Assembly (NCBI RefSeq): GCF_020911945.1
Contig: NZ_CP087135.1
Coordinates: 248,001-312,000 of the forward strand
From: Flavobacterium galactosidilyticum
Lineage (GTDB): Bacteria; Bacteroidota; Bacteroidia; Flavobacteriales; Flavobacteriaceae
Direction of reading: 5' to 3'
DNA: 64,000 nucleotides
The notes below the pieces were generated by a model, which was not told where the DNA came from, did not search any database, and saw nothing but the letters and a program-made list of their open reading frames with translations. Below are positions 25,463 through 33,533 of this stretch, one piece after another; position 1 is the stretch's first letter, and each line of letters begins with the position of its first letter. The translations under genes and the position numbers were made by a program.

Positions 25463-26581
25463 TTATACATTCTCGAAATACGTATCCGGATCATTTGAAT
25501 CATAAAACTCATTAATCCAAAAATTTGTGTAAAGCACATCTTCACCTATATTTTTTATATTATGAGTATACCAGATTGGCATATCAACATAAGCCGGTTC
25601 ATTGCCGTCTAAATAAAAATCTAATACTTCGTCCGTACCAATGCGACGTAATTGTATCAATGCCTTTCCCTTGATAACAGCAAAACGCTCTATTTTTCTT
25701 GTATGATAGTGATTTCCTCTTGTTATCCCAGGAACAGTAGTCGAAAACGATACTTGCCCTCCAACTCCCAAACGAATGATTTCCACAAAAGAACCTCTTG
25801 GATCAGTATGCTCAATAAATTTTACAGGAAAATGATTCGCAATATCCATATAACAACGAAACGTATTGAATAAATTCAACTCGAATGTGTTATTTATTGA
25901 AGGAATAATTCCGCCATCCTGATATTGTTTTTTATAAGATTCAAGAAGCAATAATAATTGAGACACCTTAGACTCTGAAGTATGAGCAACCAATATTTCA
26001 GGATTCCCTTCATTATTTCTAATTTCGGCAAGAATCACATTGACTAATTCGCCAACATAAATCAACTTCATATCGCCATCAACTTCAATGACGGGAATTT
26101 CATTATGAGATAATTTATGACAAAAAGTTGCTACTACTGAATTGTAATTGGGATGGCCAAAAGGACCAAATACATTAGGAATTATCATTCCTGTGAATTT
26201 TCCACCATCAGTTTTTGCCCAATCAATCATTAATTCACGTCCAACTTTTTTGGACTTCCCATACAAGTTATCCCTTTCTTCTTGAGTAGAAGAGGAGAAT
26301 AAAACATGTGCTTTAGAACCAGTGGATTTAAGAGCCTTTACTAATTTCTGAACTAAACCAATATTAGTGTCATAAATAACTTGAGGGTCATTATGACGAT
26401 TCATCGCTGCTAAATGTACAATTACATCACAATCTCCTACAAAAGCATTTAGTTTATTTACATCCTCAAACATTTCTTTTTGAAAATCCACTCGGATAAA
26501 TTCTTCTGTAAACAGACCTATTGTGTTGTACAAATGTGTCCCAACAAATCCAGCTTGTCCTGTTATTCCTATTTTTAACAT
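25463..26581 (-). CDS. fnlB: Bifunctional reductase/cupin of UDP-L-FucNAc synthesis (FnlB/CapF)
   Basis: This 372-residue protein has an N-terminal extended-SDR domain (GITGQAGFVGTHLY, IVHLAAMNRHND, GKSKKVGRELMIDWA) joined to a C-terminal cupin of about 110 residues (FVEIIRLGVGGQVSFSTTVPGITRGNHYHTRKIERFAVIKGKALIQLR). This two-domain architecture is diagnostic for CapF/FnlB, which reduces the 4-keto intermediate made by FnlA. The NHYH metal ligands are present. Its operon place between the cupin gene and fnlC fits. Confidence 0.92.
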   Translation of the reverse strand: MLKIGITGQAGFVGTHLYNTIGLFTEEFIRVDFQKEMFEDVNKLNAFVGDCDVIVHLAAMNRHNDPQVIYDTNIGLVQKLVKALKSTGSKAHVLFSSSTQEERDNLYGKSKKVGRELMIDWAKTDGGKFTGMIIPNVFGPFGHPNYNSVVATFCHKLSHNEIPVIEVDGDMKLIYVGELVNVILAEIRNNEGNPEILVAHTSESKVSQLLLLLESYKKQYQDGGIIPSINNTFELNLFNTFRCYMDIANHFPVKFIEHTDPRGSFVEIIRLGVGGQVSFSTTVPGITRGNHYHTRKIERFAVIKGKALIQLRRIGTDEVLDFYLDGNEPAYVDMPIWYTHNIKNIGEDVLYTNFWINEFYDSNDPDTYFENV

Positions 26582-26590
26582 TGTGTAATT

Positions 26591-27013
26591 TTAAATTTTA
26601 AAATAATCAATATGATAACGATATTCATCTTCAATTTCTCCTAATAAATAATCAGCCATTATTAATAGTTTAGAATTAGATTCTAAAGATTGAATGCTAC
26701 TTACATACCCTTGAGGAACATGAATTACATTTAATTTATCTGAATTAATTACAAAAGAAAATACTTTTAACCCTTTTGTAGGTTGGTCCCAATTGTCAAT
26801 CTTAATTAAGTCGATTTTAAATTTACCTGAAATTGCGCTGAACCACCTCTGCTCAATTTTATGTCCTTGCCATCCCCTAACAAATTCAAGATCTATATTG
26901 TTTATGATATAAATCCTTTTTATTTGTGAAGCGTCAAATTCATTATTAAAAAACAACGAGCCTCTCGCGTCAGAATAGCAATCTCCTTCTATCACACTAG
27001 GTTGCACTACCAT
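26591..27013 (-). CDS. Small cupin, WxcM/FdtA-like sugar ketoisomerase or epimerase
   Basis: This 140-residue single-domain cupin resembles the RmlC/WxcM-C/FdtA group: DARGSLFFNNEFDASQIKRIYIINN, VRGWQGHKIEQRWFSAISGKFKIDLIKID and VIHVPQGYVSSIQSLE. Such proteins isomerise 4-keto-6-deoxy nucleotide sugars, and in fnl operons of this type the exact role is unclear. It lies 2 bases from fnlA and 9 bases from fnlB, so it should act on the same intermediates. Confidence 0.75.
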   Translation of the reverse strand: MVVQPSVIEGDCYSDARGSLFFNNEFDASQIKRIYIINNIDLEFVRGWQGHKIEQRWFSAISGKFKIDLIKIDNWDQPTKGLKVFSFVINSDKLNVIHVPQGYVSSIQSLESNSKLLIMADYLLGEIEDEYRYHIDYFKI

Positions 27014-27015
27014 TG

Positions 27016-28047
27016 TTAACCAGGCATTTGTTGTACGTCCTCTCCAAATACTTCTTTACGAATCAATGGCAAAGTTGACAAAAGTTTTTTCATTCCTTCT
27101 ACTCCTTGCTGCTCTGTATTATGCGAATGGTAATCTTCTATCAGAGAAACATCTTCTTCTCCTTCTGAAAAATATTGTGCATAATTCAAATCCCTATTAT
27201 CAGCAGGTATGCGATAGAAATCCCCCATATCTTCAGCTTTGACCATTTCTTCACGAGTACACAAGGTTTCGTACAATTTCTCACCATGTCGTGTTCCGAT
27301 AATTTTAATTTCATTATCAGCATTGCAGAGTTCTTTAAGTGCTTGTGCCAAATCTCCAATCGTTCCAGCTGGCGCCTTATTCACAAATAAATCTCCTGAA
27401 TTCCCATGCTCAAAAGCAAATAAAACCAATTCGACAGCCTCATCCAATGACATTAAGAAACGAGTCATATTTGGATCAGTGATAGTAATTGTTTTGCCTT
27501 CTTTAATTTGTTTTAAAAACAGTGGAATTACAGAACCCCTAGAAGCCATTACATTACCATATCGTGTCAAACAAACAGTAGTATCAGATAAGTTTCTGGA
27601 TGCTGCAACAGCGACTTTTTCCATTAAAGCTTTAGAAATCCCCATGGCATTAATTGGATAAGCCGCTTTATCAGTACTTAAACAAATTACTTTCTTTACC
27701 TTATTTGCTCCTGCCGCGTCAATTACATTTTGAGTTCCAAAAACATTTGTCTTTGTTGCTTCTAAAGGAAAGAACTCACAAGATGGAACTTGTTTTAAAG
27801 CAGCAGCATGAAATACGTAATCTACCCCACGCATCGCACGTTCCACACTACTGTAATCTCTTACATCACCAATATAAAACTTAAGCTTATCATTTTTCAA
27901 TTGATTCCGCATGTCGTCTTGCTTCTTCTCATCACGAGAAAAAATACGTATTTCTTTAAAATGATCGGTGTGAAGAAATCGGTTTAAAACTGCATTTCCA
28001 AACGAGCCTGTACCACCTGTAATTAAAAGGGTTTTCTTTTTAAACAT
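27016..28047 (-). CDS. fnlA: UDP-GlcNAc 4,6-dehydratase/5-epimerase (FnlA/CapE/WbjB type)
   Basis: This 343-residue extended SDR has the cofactor loop TGGTGSFGNAVL, RDEKKQDDMRN, HAAALKQVPSCEF and the STDKAAYPINAMGISKALMEK active site (MxxxK form rather than YxxxK, as in this group). The last 25 residues form a typical tail. It converts UDP-GlcNAc to a 4-keto-6-deoxy sugar with inversion at C5, starting UDP-L-FucNAc synthesis. It could also feed the DegT aminotransferase at 14.3 kb, since no separate PglF gene is seen. Confidence 0.93.
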   Translation of the reverse strand: MFKKKTLLITGGTGSFGNAVLNRFLHTDHFKEIRIFSRDEKKQDDMRNQLKNDKLKFYIGDVRDYSSVERAMRGVDYVFHAAALKQVPSCEFFPLEATKTNVFGTQNVIDAAGANKVKKVICLSTDKAAYPINAMGISKALMEKVAVAASRNLSDTTVCLTRYGNVMASRGSVIPLFLKQIKEGKTITITDPNMTRFLMSLDEAVELVLFAFEHGNSGDLFVNKAPAGTIGDLAQALKELCNADNEIKIIGTRHGEKLYETLCTREEMVKAEDMGDFYRIPADNRDLNYAQYFSEGEEDVSLIEDYHSHNTEQQGVEGMKKLLSTLPLIRKEVFGEDVQQMPG

Positions 28048-28064
28048 TCAATTCTATTTTCTAA

Positions 28065-29069
28065 TTAAAATTCTATCACTGTTGCACCATACGAATAACC
28101 AACGCCAAAACCTACAATGAGAACCTTCATGCCTTTTTTAATTTTTTTAGAAGCAATAGCTTCACTCATAACAATAGGAATTGTTGAAGAAACAGTATTT
28201 CCAATATCCTCAAAGTACATTAAAAATTTATCTTGTGGAATTTTTAATTTCCTACGTATATAATCTAACATAAACTTATTAGCTTGATGAAATATAAATA
28301 AATCTACATCTTCTATATTTAATCCATTAGAAGCAAGACATTCTTCAACTAATATTGGAACGGAAGCCGTTGTAAATTTAAATATTTCCTGACCATTCAT
28401 ATAAAGGTTATCATCATTTTTAAAGAATTCACCATCTATATAAACATCATCACTTTTTTGCTTCGAAAATTTAGCTGCACCATTCTTTACTATGAGATTA
28501 TCAGCTCCTGACCCATCAGTACCGAAAACAAAATTGCAAATATTTCCAGCTTTTGACCCCGATGAAATTAAACAAGCGGCAGCTGCATCTCCGAAAATTG
28601 TTCTGTTTGATTTATCTTTTTTATTTATATATTTACTATAAGTTTCAGAAGTAATCAACAAAACATTTTTAGCAATTCCGCTAGCTATCAATCCCTTTGC
28701 TAAACCCAGGCCATAAACAAAACCTGAACAACCCAAATTAAAATCTAAAGCTCCGCAATTCTTAGACAAACCTAATTTATCTTGAACTACGCATGCTGTT
28801 GTTGGCAAAAAGTAATCTGGACTTTGAGTACACAATAATACAAAGTCTATACATGACTTGTCTATTAAATGTTCTTCAAATAATTTAATCGAAGCTTTAA
28901 TTGCAAGGTCACTTACAAATTCATCTTCTGAAGCAATAGTTCTTTTAAATATACCTGTTTTACTAGATATTTTTTCTGCAGTCCATTCAGGAAATTCATT
29001 GTTTAAATCTTCATTTGTTAATGTGTTTTTTGGAAGATAAACTGAAATTGAATTAATATATGAATTCAT
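28065..29069 (-). CDS. 3-oxoacyl-ACP synthase III family protein (KASIII-3)
   Basis: This 334-residue FabH-like protein has the intact triad Cys114 (NLGCSGF), His261 (FHQAN) and Asn291 (IGNTVS). Its start codon shares one base with the ACP3 stop (TAATG), the same junction as ACP2/KASIII-2. It is separated from the other two KASIII genes by the seven-gene FucNAc/PglC/PglD block, so it may serve a different acyl group. No reductase or ligase gene lies directly beside it. Confidence 0.88.
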   Translation of the reverse strand: MNSYINSISVYLPKNTLTNEDLNNEFPEWTAEKISSKTGIFKRTIASEDEFVSDLAIKASIKLFEEHLIDKSCIDFVLLCTQSPDYFLPTTACVVQDKLGLSKNCGALDFNLGCSGFVYGLGLAKGLIASGIAKNVLLITSETYSKYINKKDKSNRTIFGDAAAACLISSGSKAGNICNFVFGTDGSGADNLIVKNGAAKFSKQKSDDVYIDGEFFKNDDNLYMNGQEIFKFTTASVPILVEECLASNGLNIEDVDLFIFHQANKFMLDYIRRKLKIPQDKFLMYFEDIGNTVSSTIPIVMSEAIASKKIKKGMKVLIVGFGVGYSYGATVIEF

Positions 29070-29314
29070 TATTTATCTACTTTTTCTATATTCTCTTCAA
29101 TGTACTTAAATAAAGCAGTTGGAGTCTCAATAGTATTTAATACACTATTCTCAAGATTAATCTTATAATCATCTTCAATGAATGCAATTATAGAGAATCT
29201 AGTTAATGAATCCCAAGTATCTAAATCCTTAAATTTAGTTTCCATCGTTAATTTTAAAGCGTCTATTTCTTCAAATTGAATTTTAAGCCCTGATAAAAAA
29301 TCATCTTTTTTCAT
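29069..29314 (-). CDS. Acyl carrier protein 3
   Basis: This 81-residue acidic helical protein has the attachment serine at Ser36 in FKDLDTWDSLTRFSII. It closely follows the ACP2 pattern (FKDLD-W-DSLT) and differs from ACP1. It lies 7 bases after the propeller-like gene and overlaps KASIII-3 by one base, which marks it as the carrier for that synthase. Confidence 0.87.
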   Translation of the reverse strand: MKKDDFLSGLKIQFEEIDALKLTMETKFKDLDTWDSLTRFSIIAFIEDDYKINLENSVLNTIETPTALFKYIEENIEKVDK

Positions 29315-29321
29315 GTCTTTC

Positions 29322-30425
29322 TTAATTTATTATTTTATGAATTTCTGTGTCTAAGTTATTATTTTTCAAACTAATATTATGTGCAAATAAAAACTCCGTT
29401 TCATTTATACCCGTAGGAAAAGTAATTGCACCAAATTGAAATAAAATAAATGGAAACATATCCTTCTTATTTCTTGTTAAGCTAGCAAATCCCTTTTCTA
29501 AATTACCTCCAACAATGTGAGAAAATCCCTCTTTAATCCCAGGCCCAGGCTGACGATCTAAAAATTTAAAAAACCTTCCTTTTGATTCGCTATCTCCTTC
29601 TACAGAAGTAGAAAAAAATAAATTATCTTTAACTTTACAACCATAAATAGCCGGACCATTTATTTCGCAAATGAAATCAGACACCCATTCATCGTTTTCT
29701 TTTTCATATAAAATCCGTATAGAATTGGTTTCAAATTGACTATCTGTTGCATAAACAATTCCTTTTTCCTCAGGAAAAGCAACACATGCCCTAAAAATTT
29801 GTTCTCCCCTCAAAATTGGTTTAACATCTTTAAAATCATTTTTAGCCATCCATATTCCTGAAGCATTATCAAAATCACCTGTTAATATCCAGAGACAGTT
29901 TCTATAACTATCCGGTATTATTGCATGTACATGCTCAATAATACCTTCTGGAAAAGAATAAACAATTATCCATTTTCCATTTAAAAGTCTCTTGTATATA
30001 TTAACAGATTCTCTTTTAAAATTACCAAAATATTCACCAAAATATAATGTGTCATCAAAACTACTTAAATTTTCAACTTTCGCTATATTTAAAGGTCTAT
30101 TTCCTCGTGGAATATCAAAAGTTACTTTGTATGAATTTGTTAAAATATTAATTTCAAAAAATTTTTTATCAAAAACAACCAATAATTTGTCATCTGAAAT
30201 TGCCACAGCATAACGAACACCAAGCCTTAAAACTCTCCATATCAAACCAAACTTTGAAAAAAAACCTAATATTTTAGAGCATGGCAGCGAAAGTAGAAAC
30301 TTTTTATCTTCAGTTGAAATTTTATATATGTATAAATTGTTACTTTTTGAAATAAGAACTTCGTCATTATTTAGAACAGATAATACATTAAAACCCTTTA
30401 ATTTTGAATTAAATTCTAATTCCAT
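29322..30425 (-). CDS. Propeller-like protein of unknown function
   Basis: This protein has 367 residues, no signal peptide and no obvious membrane segment. Repeated strand-rich units (DEVLISKSNNLYIYKIS, DDKLLVVFDKKFFEIN, DDTLYFGEYFGN, EHVHAIIPDSYRNCLWILTGD, KGIVYATDSQFETNSIRIL) suggest a soluble beta-propeller. I do not recognise a family. It overlaps the AAC(3)-like gene by 17 bases and precedes ACP3, so it belongs to the acyl/sugar operon. A role as a scaffold or as a sugar-modifying enzyme cannot be told apart from sequence alone. Confidence 0.7.
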   Translation of the reverse strand: MELEFNSKLKGFNVLSVLNNDEVLISKSNNLYIYKISTEDKKFLLSLPCSKILGFFSKFGLIWRVLRLGVRYAVAISDDKLLVVFDKKFFEINILTNSYKVTFDIPRGNRPLNIAKVENLSSFDDTLYFGEYFGNFKRESVNIYKRLLNGKWIIVYSFPEGIIEHVHAIIPDSYRNCLWILTGDFDNASGIWMAKNDFKDVKPILRGEQIFRACVAFPEEKGIVYATDSQFETNSIRILYEKENDEWVSDFICEINGPAIYGCKVKDNLFFSTSVEGDSESKGRFFKFLDRQPGPGIKEGFSHIVGGNLEKGFASLTRNKKDMFPFILFQFGAITFPTGINETEFLFAHNISLKNNNLDTEIHKIIN

Positions 30426-31362
30426 TTTTTTTCTTTACATTAAAATAAGGATAACCTTTATCATTTTTTGAATTTAGAAAATCTATTAATTCTTTAGATT
30501 TTAAAAATTCTAACAGCACACCGTCTATTGTAACTGTTTTTAATATATTCGCCGCTATAAGGTCTTTACACAACGTTCTTTCAGCAAAATGTAATTTACC
30601 CCATTTAGGTTTACGTTCTTTTACTTTAACTATTTCATCAAAACTTTTATCTATAACCCTAAATTTCCTTTCACTATACCAGTTACTAATAGGCCAATTA
30701 TCCCCCATTACTTCTTCAGCAACATGCATTATTGTTAAACTATGTGTTAAGTCGTTACCTAGTCCTACGACAACAGCGTTGTTATCTACACAAAATTTCC
30801 AAGATGAATTAACTCCACAAGATGAATTTAGTTCACCGCTAATATTTTTTGCAATCATCTCTTCAGCATATCTTCCAATGGCCACAACTGGGTTAATAGG
30901 AAATCTACTAATCTTTGAGTTTTTGTGTTTCAACATAAAGAAAGGCAATACTCCAGTCCACACCCTTGACTTATGAACATCATATTTTACAATTTGATTT
31001 GGATGGCTTCCTTCTAAGTTAATCATTTTTTTTTCCTCAGGAAATATTCTAGCAGAATTCATTACCAACGTACCTTGGTCTCCTAATAAATCAAGTAGTT
31101 CTTCGATTATAGCATTTGGAGATTTACCTGTTCCTTCAATTGATTCATAAGTACCATGCAAAACCAGAATATCTCCTTTTTTAACACCAAAATCAATTAA
31201 TTGATTTTTAATTTTATTGAAATCTTTTAATTTAGATATATGTATCGAGTTACCTTTAAATCTCGAAACTAATCTCTTATTATTCCAATAAATTCTTCTA
31301 ATAAGAAGCTCAATATATGGAGATAATGATAATATCTTATTTTTTATTCCAGAATTTGCCAT
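30409..31362 (-). CDS. AAC(3)-family N-acyltransferase
   Basis: This 317-residue protein has the AAC(3) fold signature: LIDFGVKKGDILVLHGTYESIEGTGKSPNAIIEELLDLLGDQGTLVMNSA near 50-110, and later VVVGLGNDLTHSLTIMHVAEE, corresponding to the catalytic glutamate/histidine region. AAC(3) enzymes acylate amino groups of sugars using acyl-CoA. In glycan loci such proteins are thought to acylate amino sugars. With a neighbouring ACP/KASIII pair it is the best candidate for transferring the locus-made acyl group (inference). Antibiotic resistance is unlikely in this setting. Confidence 0.8.
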   Translation of the reverse strand: MANSGIKNKILSLSPYIELLIRRIYWNNKRLVSRFKGNSIHISKLKDFNKIKNQLIDFGVKKGDILVLHGTYESIEGTGKSPNAIIEELLDLLGDQGTLVMNSARIFPEEKKMINLEGSHPNQIVKYDVHKSRVWTGVLPFFMLKHKNSKISRFPINPVVAIGRYAEEMIAKNISGELNSSCGVNSSWKFCVDNNAVVVGLGNDLTHSLTIMHVAEEVMGDNWPISNWYSERKFRVIDKSFDEIVKVKERKPKWGKLHFAERTLCKDLIAANILKTVTIDGVLLEFLKSKELIDFLNSKNDKGYPYFNVKKKNGIRI

Positions 31363-31371
31363 AATTAATCC

Positions 31372-32196
31372 CTATTGTATGTGCTTTAAATTTTTTAAAT
31401 AATACCTGAAAGAATCTTGCGAAAAACTGTAAAGCTTTTTAGAAGGCACTTTACCTATTGAGGTATGGTCATGATGATTAACTAACAGATCAGGACAATA
31501 TAAAGTGACTCCATTAGCTCCTAAAACTTGATTAGCAAGAATCCCTTCTTCGCCCATCAAAAAAACAGGTGCTGATAATTCTTTAAAGATATTAAAGAAA
31601 TGTTTTGTTAATATATAGCATGCCCCATACCCCATAAGTACTATTTGCTCTTTATCATTATTAACTCTATCTTCTTTAATAAGAATCGATTTTACATTAT
31701 TATAAAAAAATTGGATCAGCATTCCAATATAGTAGTTACTGAAATATAACTTTCTATAAATATTTTGTATTTGGGAAAACTTCTTTACAATATGAGGGTT
31801 TTGATGAACACCATCTAATCTAATAATATTCGGTGCTATTACAAAGACATCATTATTAATTTCTTTTGATCCCAAATTCATAAAAAATGTATCATCAAAT
31901 GTAAGATCATTATTGCCCACTATAACGTAATCATATTCAGATGAATTAATATAGTTTATTCCTACATTCAAGCCTTTAAAATATCCTAAATTAGTACTCG
32001 ATTTTAGTAATACGACATCTATATTATTTAAATCCTGAATAAATTTATACAATCCTTTAATATCACTTTCTTCCGATGCATTGTCTACAACAATAATCTT
32101 TACATCATTCTCCTTTTTAAGATCTAGAATGTTCCTGATAAATTCTTGAGTTATTTTTGAATTATTATAATTCACGCAAATAAATGCTGCTTTCAT
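31372..32196 (-). CDS. Glycosyltransferase family 2
   Basis: This 274-residue GT-A enzyme has the N-terminal CVNYNNSKITQEFI, the IIVVDNASEESD motif, the TNLGYFKGLNVGI segment and the GNNDLTF form of the DxD region, all typical of rhamnosyltransferase-like GT2 proteins. No membrane segment is evident. Its start overlaps the Wzy gene by 4 bases. It adds one sugar to the lipid-linked repeat unit, but donor and acceptor cannot be read from the sequence. Confidence 0.88.
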   Translation of the reverse strand: MKAAFICVNYNNSKITQEFIRNILDLKKENDVKIIVVDNASEESDIKGLYKFIQDLNNIDVVLLKSSTNLGYFKGLNVGINYINSSEYDYVIVGNNDLTFDDTFFMNLGSKEINNDVFVIAPNIIRLDGVHQNPHIVKKFSQIQNIYRKLYFSNYYIGMLIQFFYNNVKSILIKEDRVNNDKEQIVLMGYGACYILTKHFFNIFKELSAPVFLMGEEGILANQVLGANGVTLYCPDLLVNHHDHTSIGKVPSKKLYSFSQDSFRYYLKNLKHIQ

Positions 32197-33458
32197 AAAC
32201 TTATATTTCTTTTAAATTTAAAACTGAATTTGGAAATTTGAATAATAAACGGAGGCAAAATACAACTCAATAGAAAAGAATTAAATTGCGTTAAAGGTGC
32301 TATAAAACTAAACATTAAATAAATATATAAAGAAATACACAAAGAAGTGCTAGTCAAAGATCCTCTTAGTGAGTAGCGAAAAACAAAATTTGAAATTACA
32401 CCCAGCATTAAAGCCCAGAAAATCAACCCTAAATATCCAAAGTCCTCTAACAGTGGCCTAAAAATTGAATAGATGTTAGCCGTTTGAGAAGGAGAAACGT
32501 TAAGGTATTGATCATAAACACCTGCTTCAGCTTTGCTAATACCTAAAATATTATATAAAGAACTAAATGTATAACGCCCATAAGTTAAATCATTGGTAGA
32601 TTTATGTATGTCGTCTAAGTAACTAGTAAAACCTGCCACTCCTCCAAAAGAATACACATTCAAAGAATTAATAGTACTATTAGATTTATCACCACTAATC
32701 TCAAAGCTTTGATGTCTGAATGAATCAATAAAACTAAATATTAAGAGTAAAATGGGAATTATAAAAAGTAATGGTTTTAACAGCTTATATTCTACATTAT
32801 TTTCCTTCTGATTTAAAAGTCTAAAAACTTTGCCAACAAATATTTGAAAAATCATTATAACAATACCTGCTCTAGCAGCTTGACTAAAAGCTGATATCAA
32901 AACACTAACAAATGGCATCATTTGAAACCACCTAAATCCATATTTTGTATAATAAACCATTGCCAAGTTAATAGCAGAATAACTTAATAACATCGAAAAA
33001 ATAGAAATACTAGAAATAGAAATATTTCCATCAAAAAGGTCTTCCCTAATCAAAGACCCTGCAATCAAAAATTCAGCTAAAGACCCAAAATGATCGACAA
33101 AGGATTTTAAATAAAATAATGATCCTATTAAGGAAATCATACTTATTAGTATAGTATACTTTCTAAGTCTTGTTTCAAAGTTTTCACTATAACAATAGTG
33201 ATACTTAATTACATTAATTTTTATTCTATTTAAAGCAAAAAATAAAAACTCTCCAATAAAAAAGAATAAAGAAAAACTCAATATATAAAAAACTGCTTCA
33301 TATGTAAAATAAAAATCAGGGGCCATTAATTGCATTAATGATAAAATTAAAATCCAAATACCACAAAAAACCCCCGTAGGATTTAAAAATGTTACCGAAA
33401 ATAATTTACGTAAAATTATAATTAAGAATAAAGGGAAGATTAATGCTAAATGTACCAA
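32193..33458 (-). CDS. Wzy-type O-antigen/polysaccharide polymerase
   Basis: This 421-residue membrane protein has about eleven predicted transmembrane segments and one large loop around residues 240-320 (SFRHQSFEISGDKSNSTINSLNVYSFGGVAGF), the usual layout of Wzy proteins. A typical C-terminal block is YSIFRPLLEDFGYLGLIFWALMLG. It probably polymerises repeat units at the periplasmic face. It sits between the Wzx flippase and GT2 genes. Two EpsG-type proteins with possibly the same function lie at 12.0 and 35.0 kb. Confidence 0.83.
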   Translation of the reverse strand: MVHLALIFPLFLIIILRKLFSVTFLNPTGVFCGIWILILSLMQLMAPDFYFTYEAVFYILSFSLFFFIGEFLFFALNRIKINVIKYHYCYSENFETRLRKYTILISMISLIGSLFYLKSFVDHFGSLAEFLIAGSLIREDLFDGNISISSISIFSMLLSYSAINLAMVYYTKYGFRWFQMMPFVSVLISAFSQAARAGIVIMIFQIFVGKVFRLLNQKENNVEYKLLKPLLFIIPILLLIFSFIDSFRHQSFEISGDKSNSTINSLNVYSFGGVAGFTSYLDDIHKSTNDLTYGRYTFSSLYNILGISKAEAGVYDQYLNVSPSQTANIYSIFRPLLEDFGYLGLIFWALMLGVISNFVFRYSLRGSLTSTSLCISLYIYLMFSFIAPLTQFNSFLLSCILPPFIIQISKFSFKFKRNISL

Positions 33459-33533
33459 TAATAATTTTTTTTTAAATTTTAGATATAGTTTTTATGCTCA
33501 CTGAATCAACATTGTATCAATAACAAACAACTA

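Noticed and set aside
30409..31362. AAC(3)-like gene considered as an aminoglycoside resistance gene
   Set aside because: It lies inside a glycan operon with overlapping neighbours, and no other resistance or mobile genes are present; acylation of an amino sugar is more likely.
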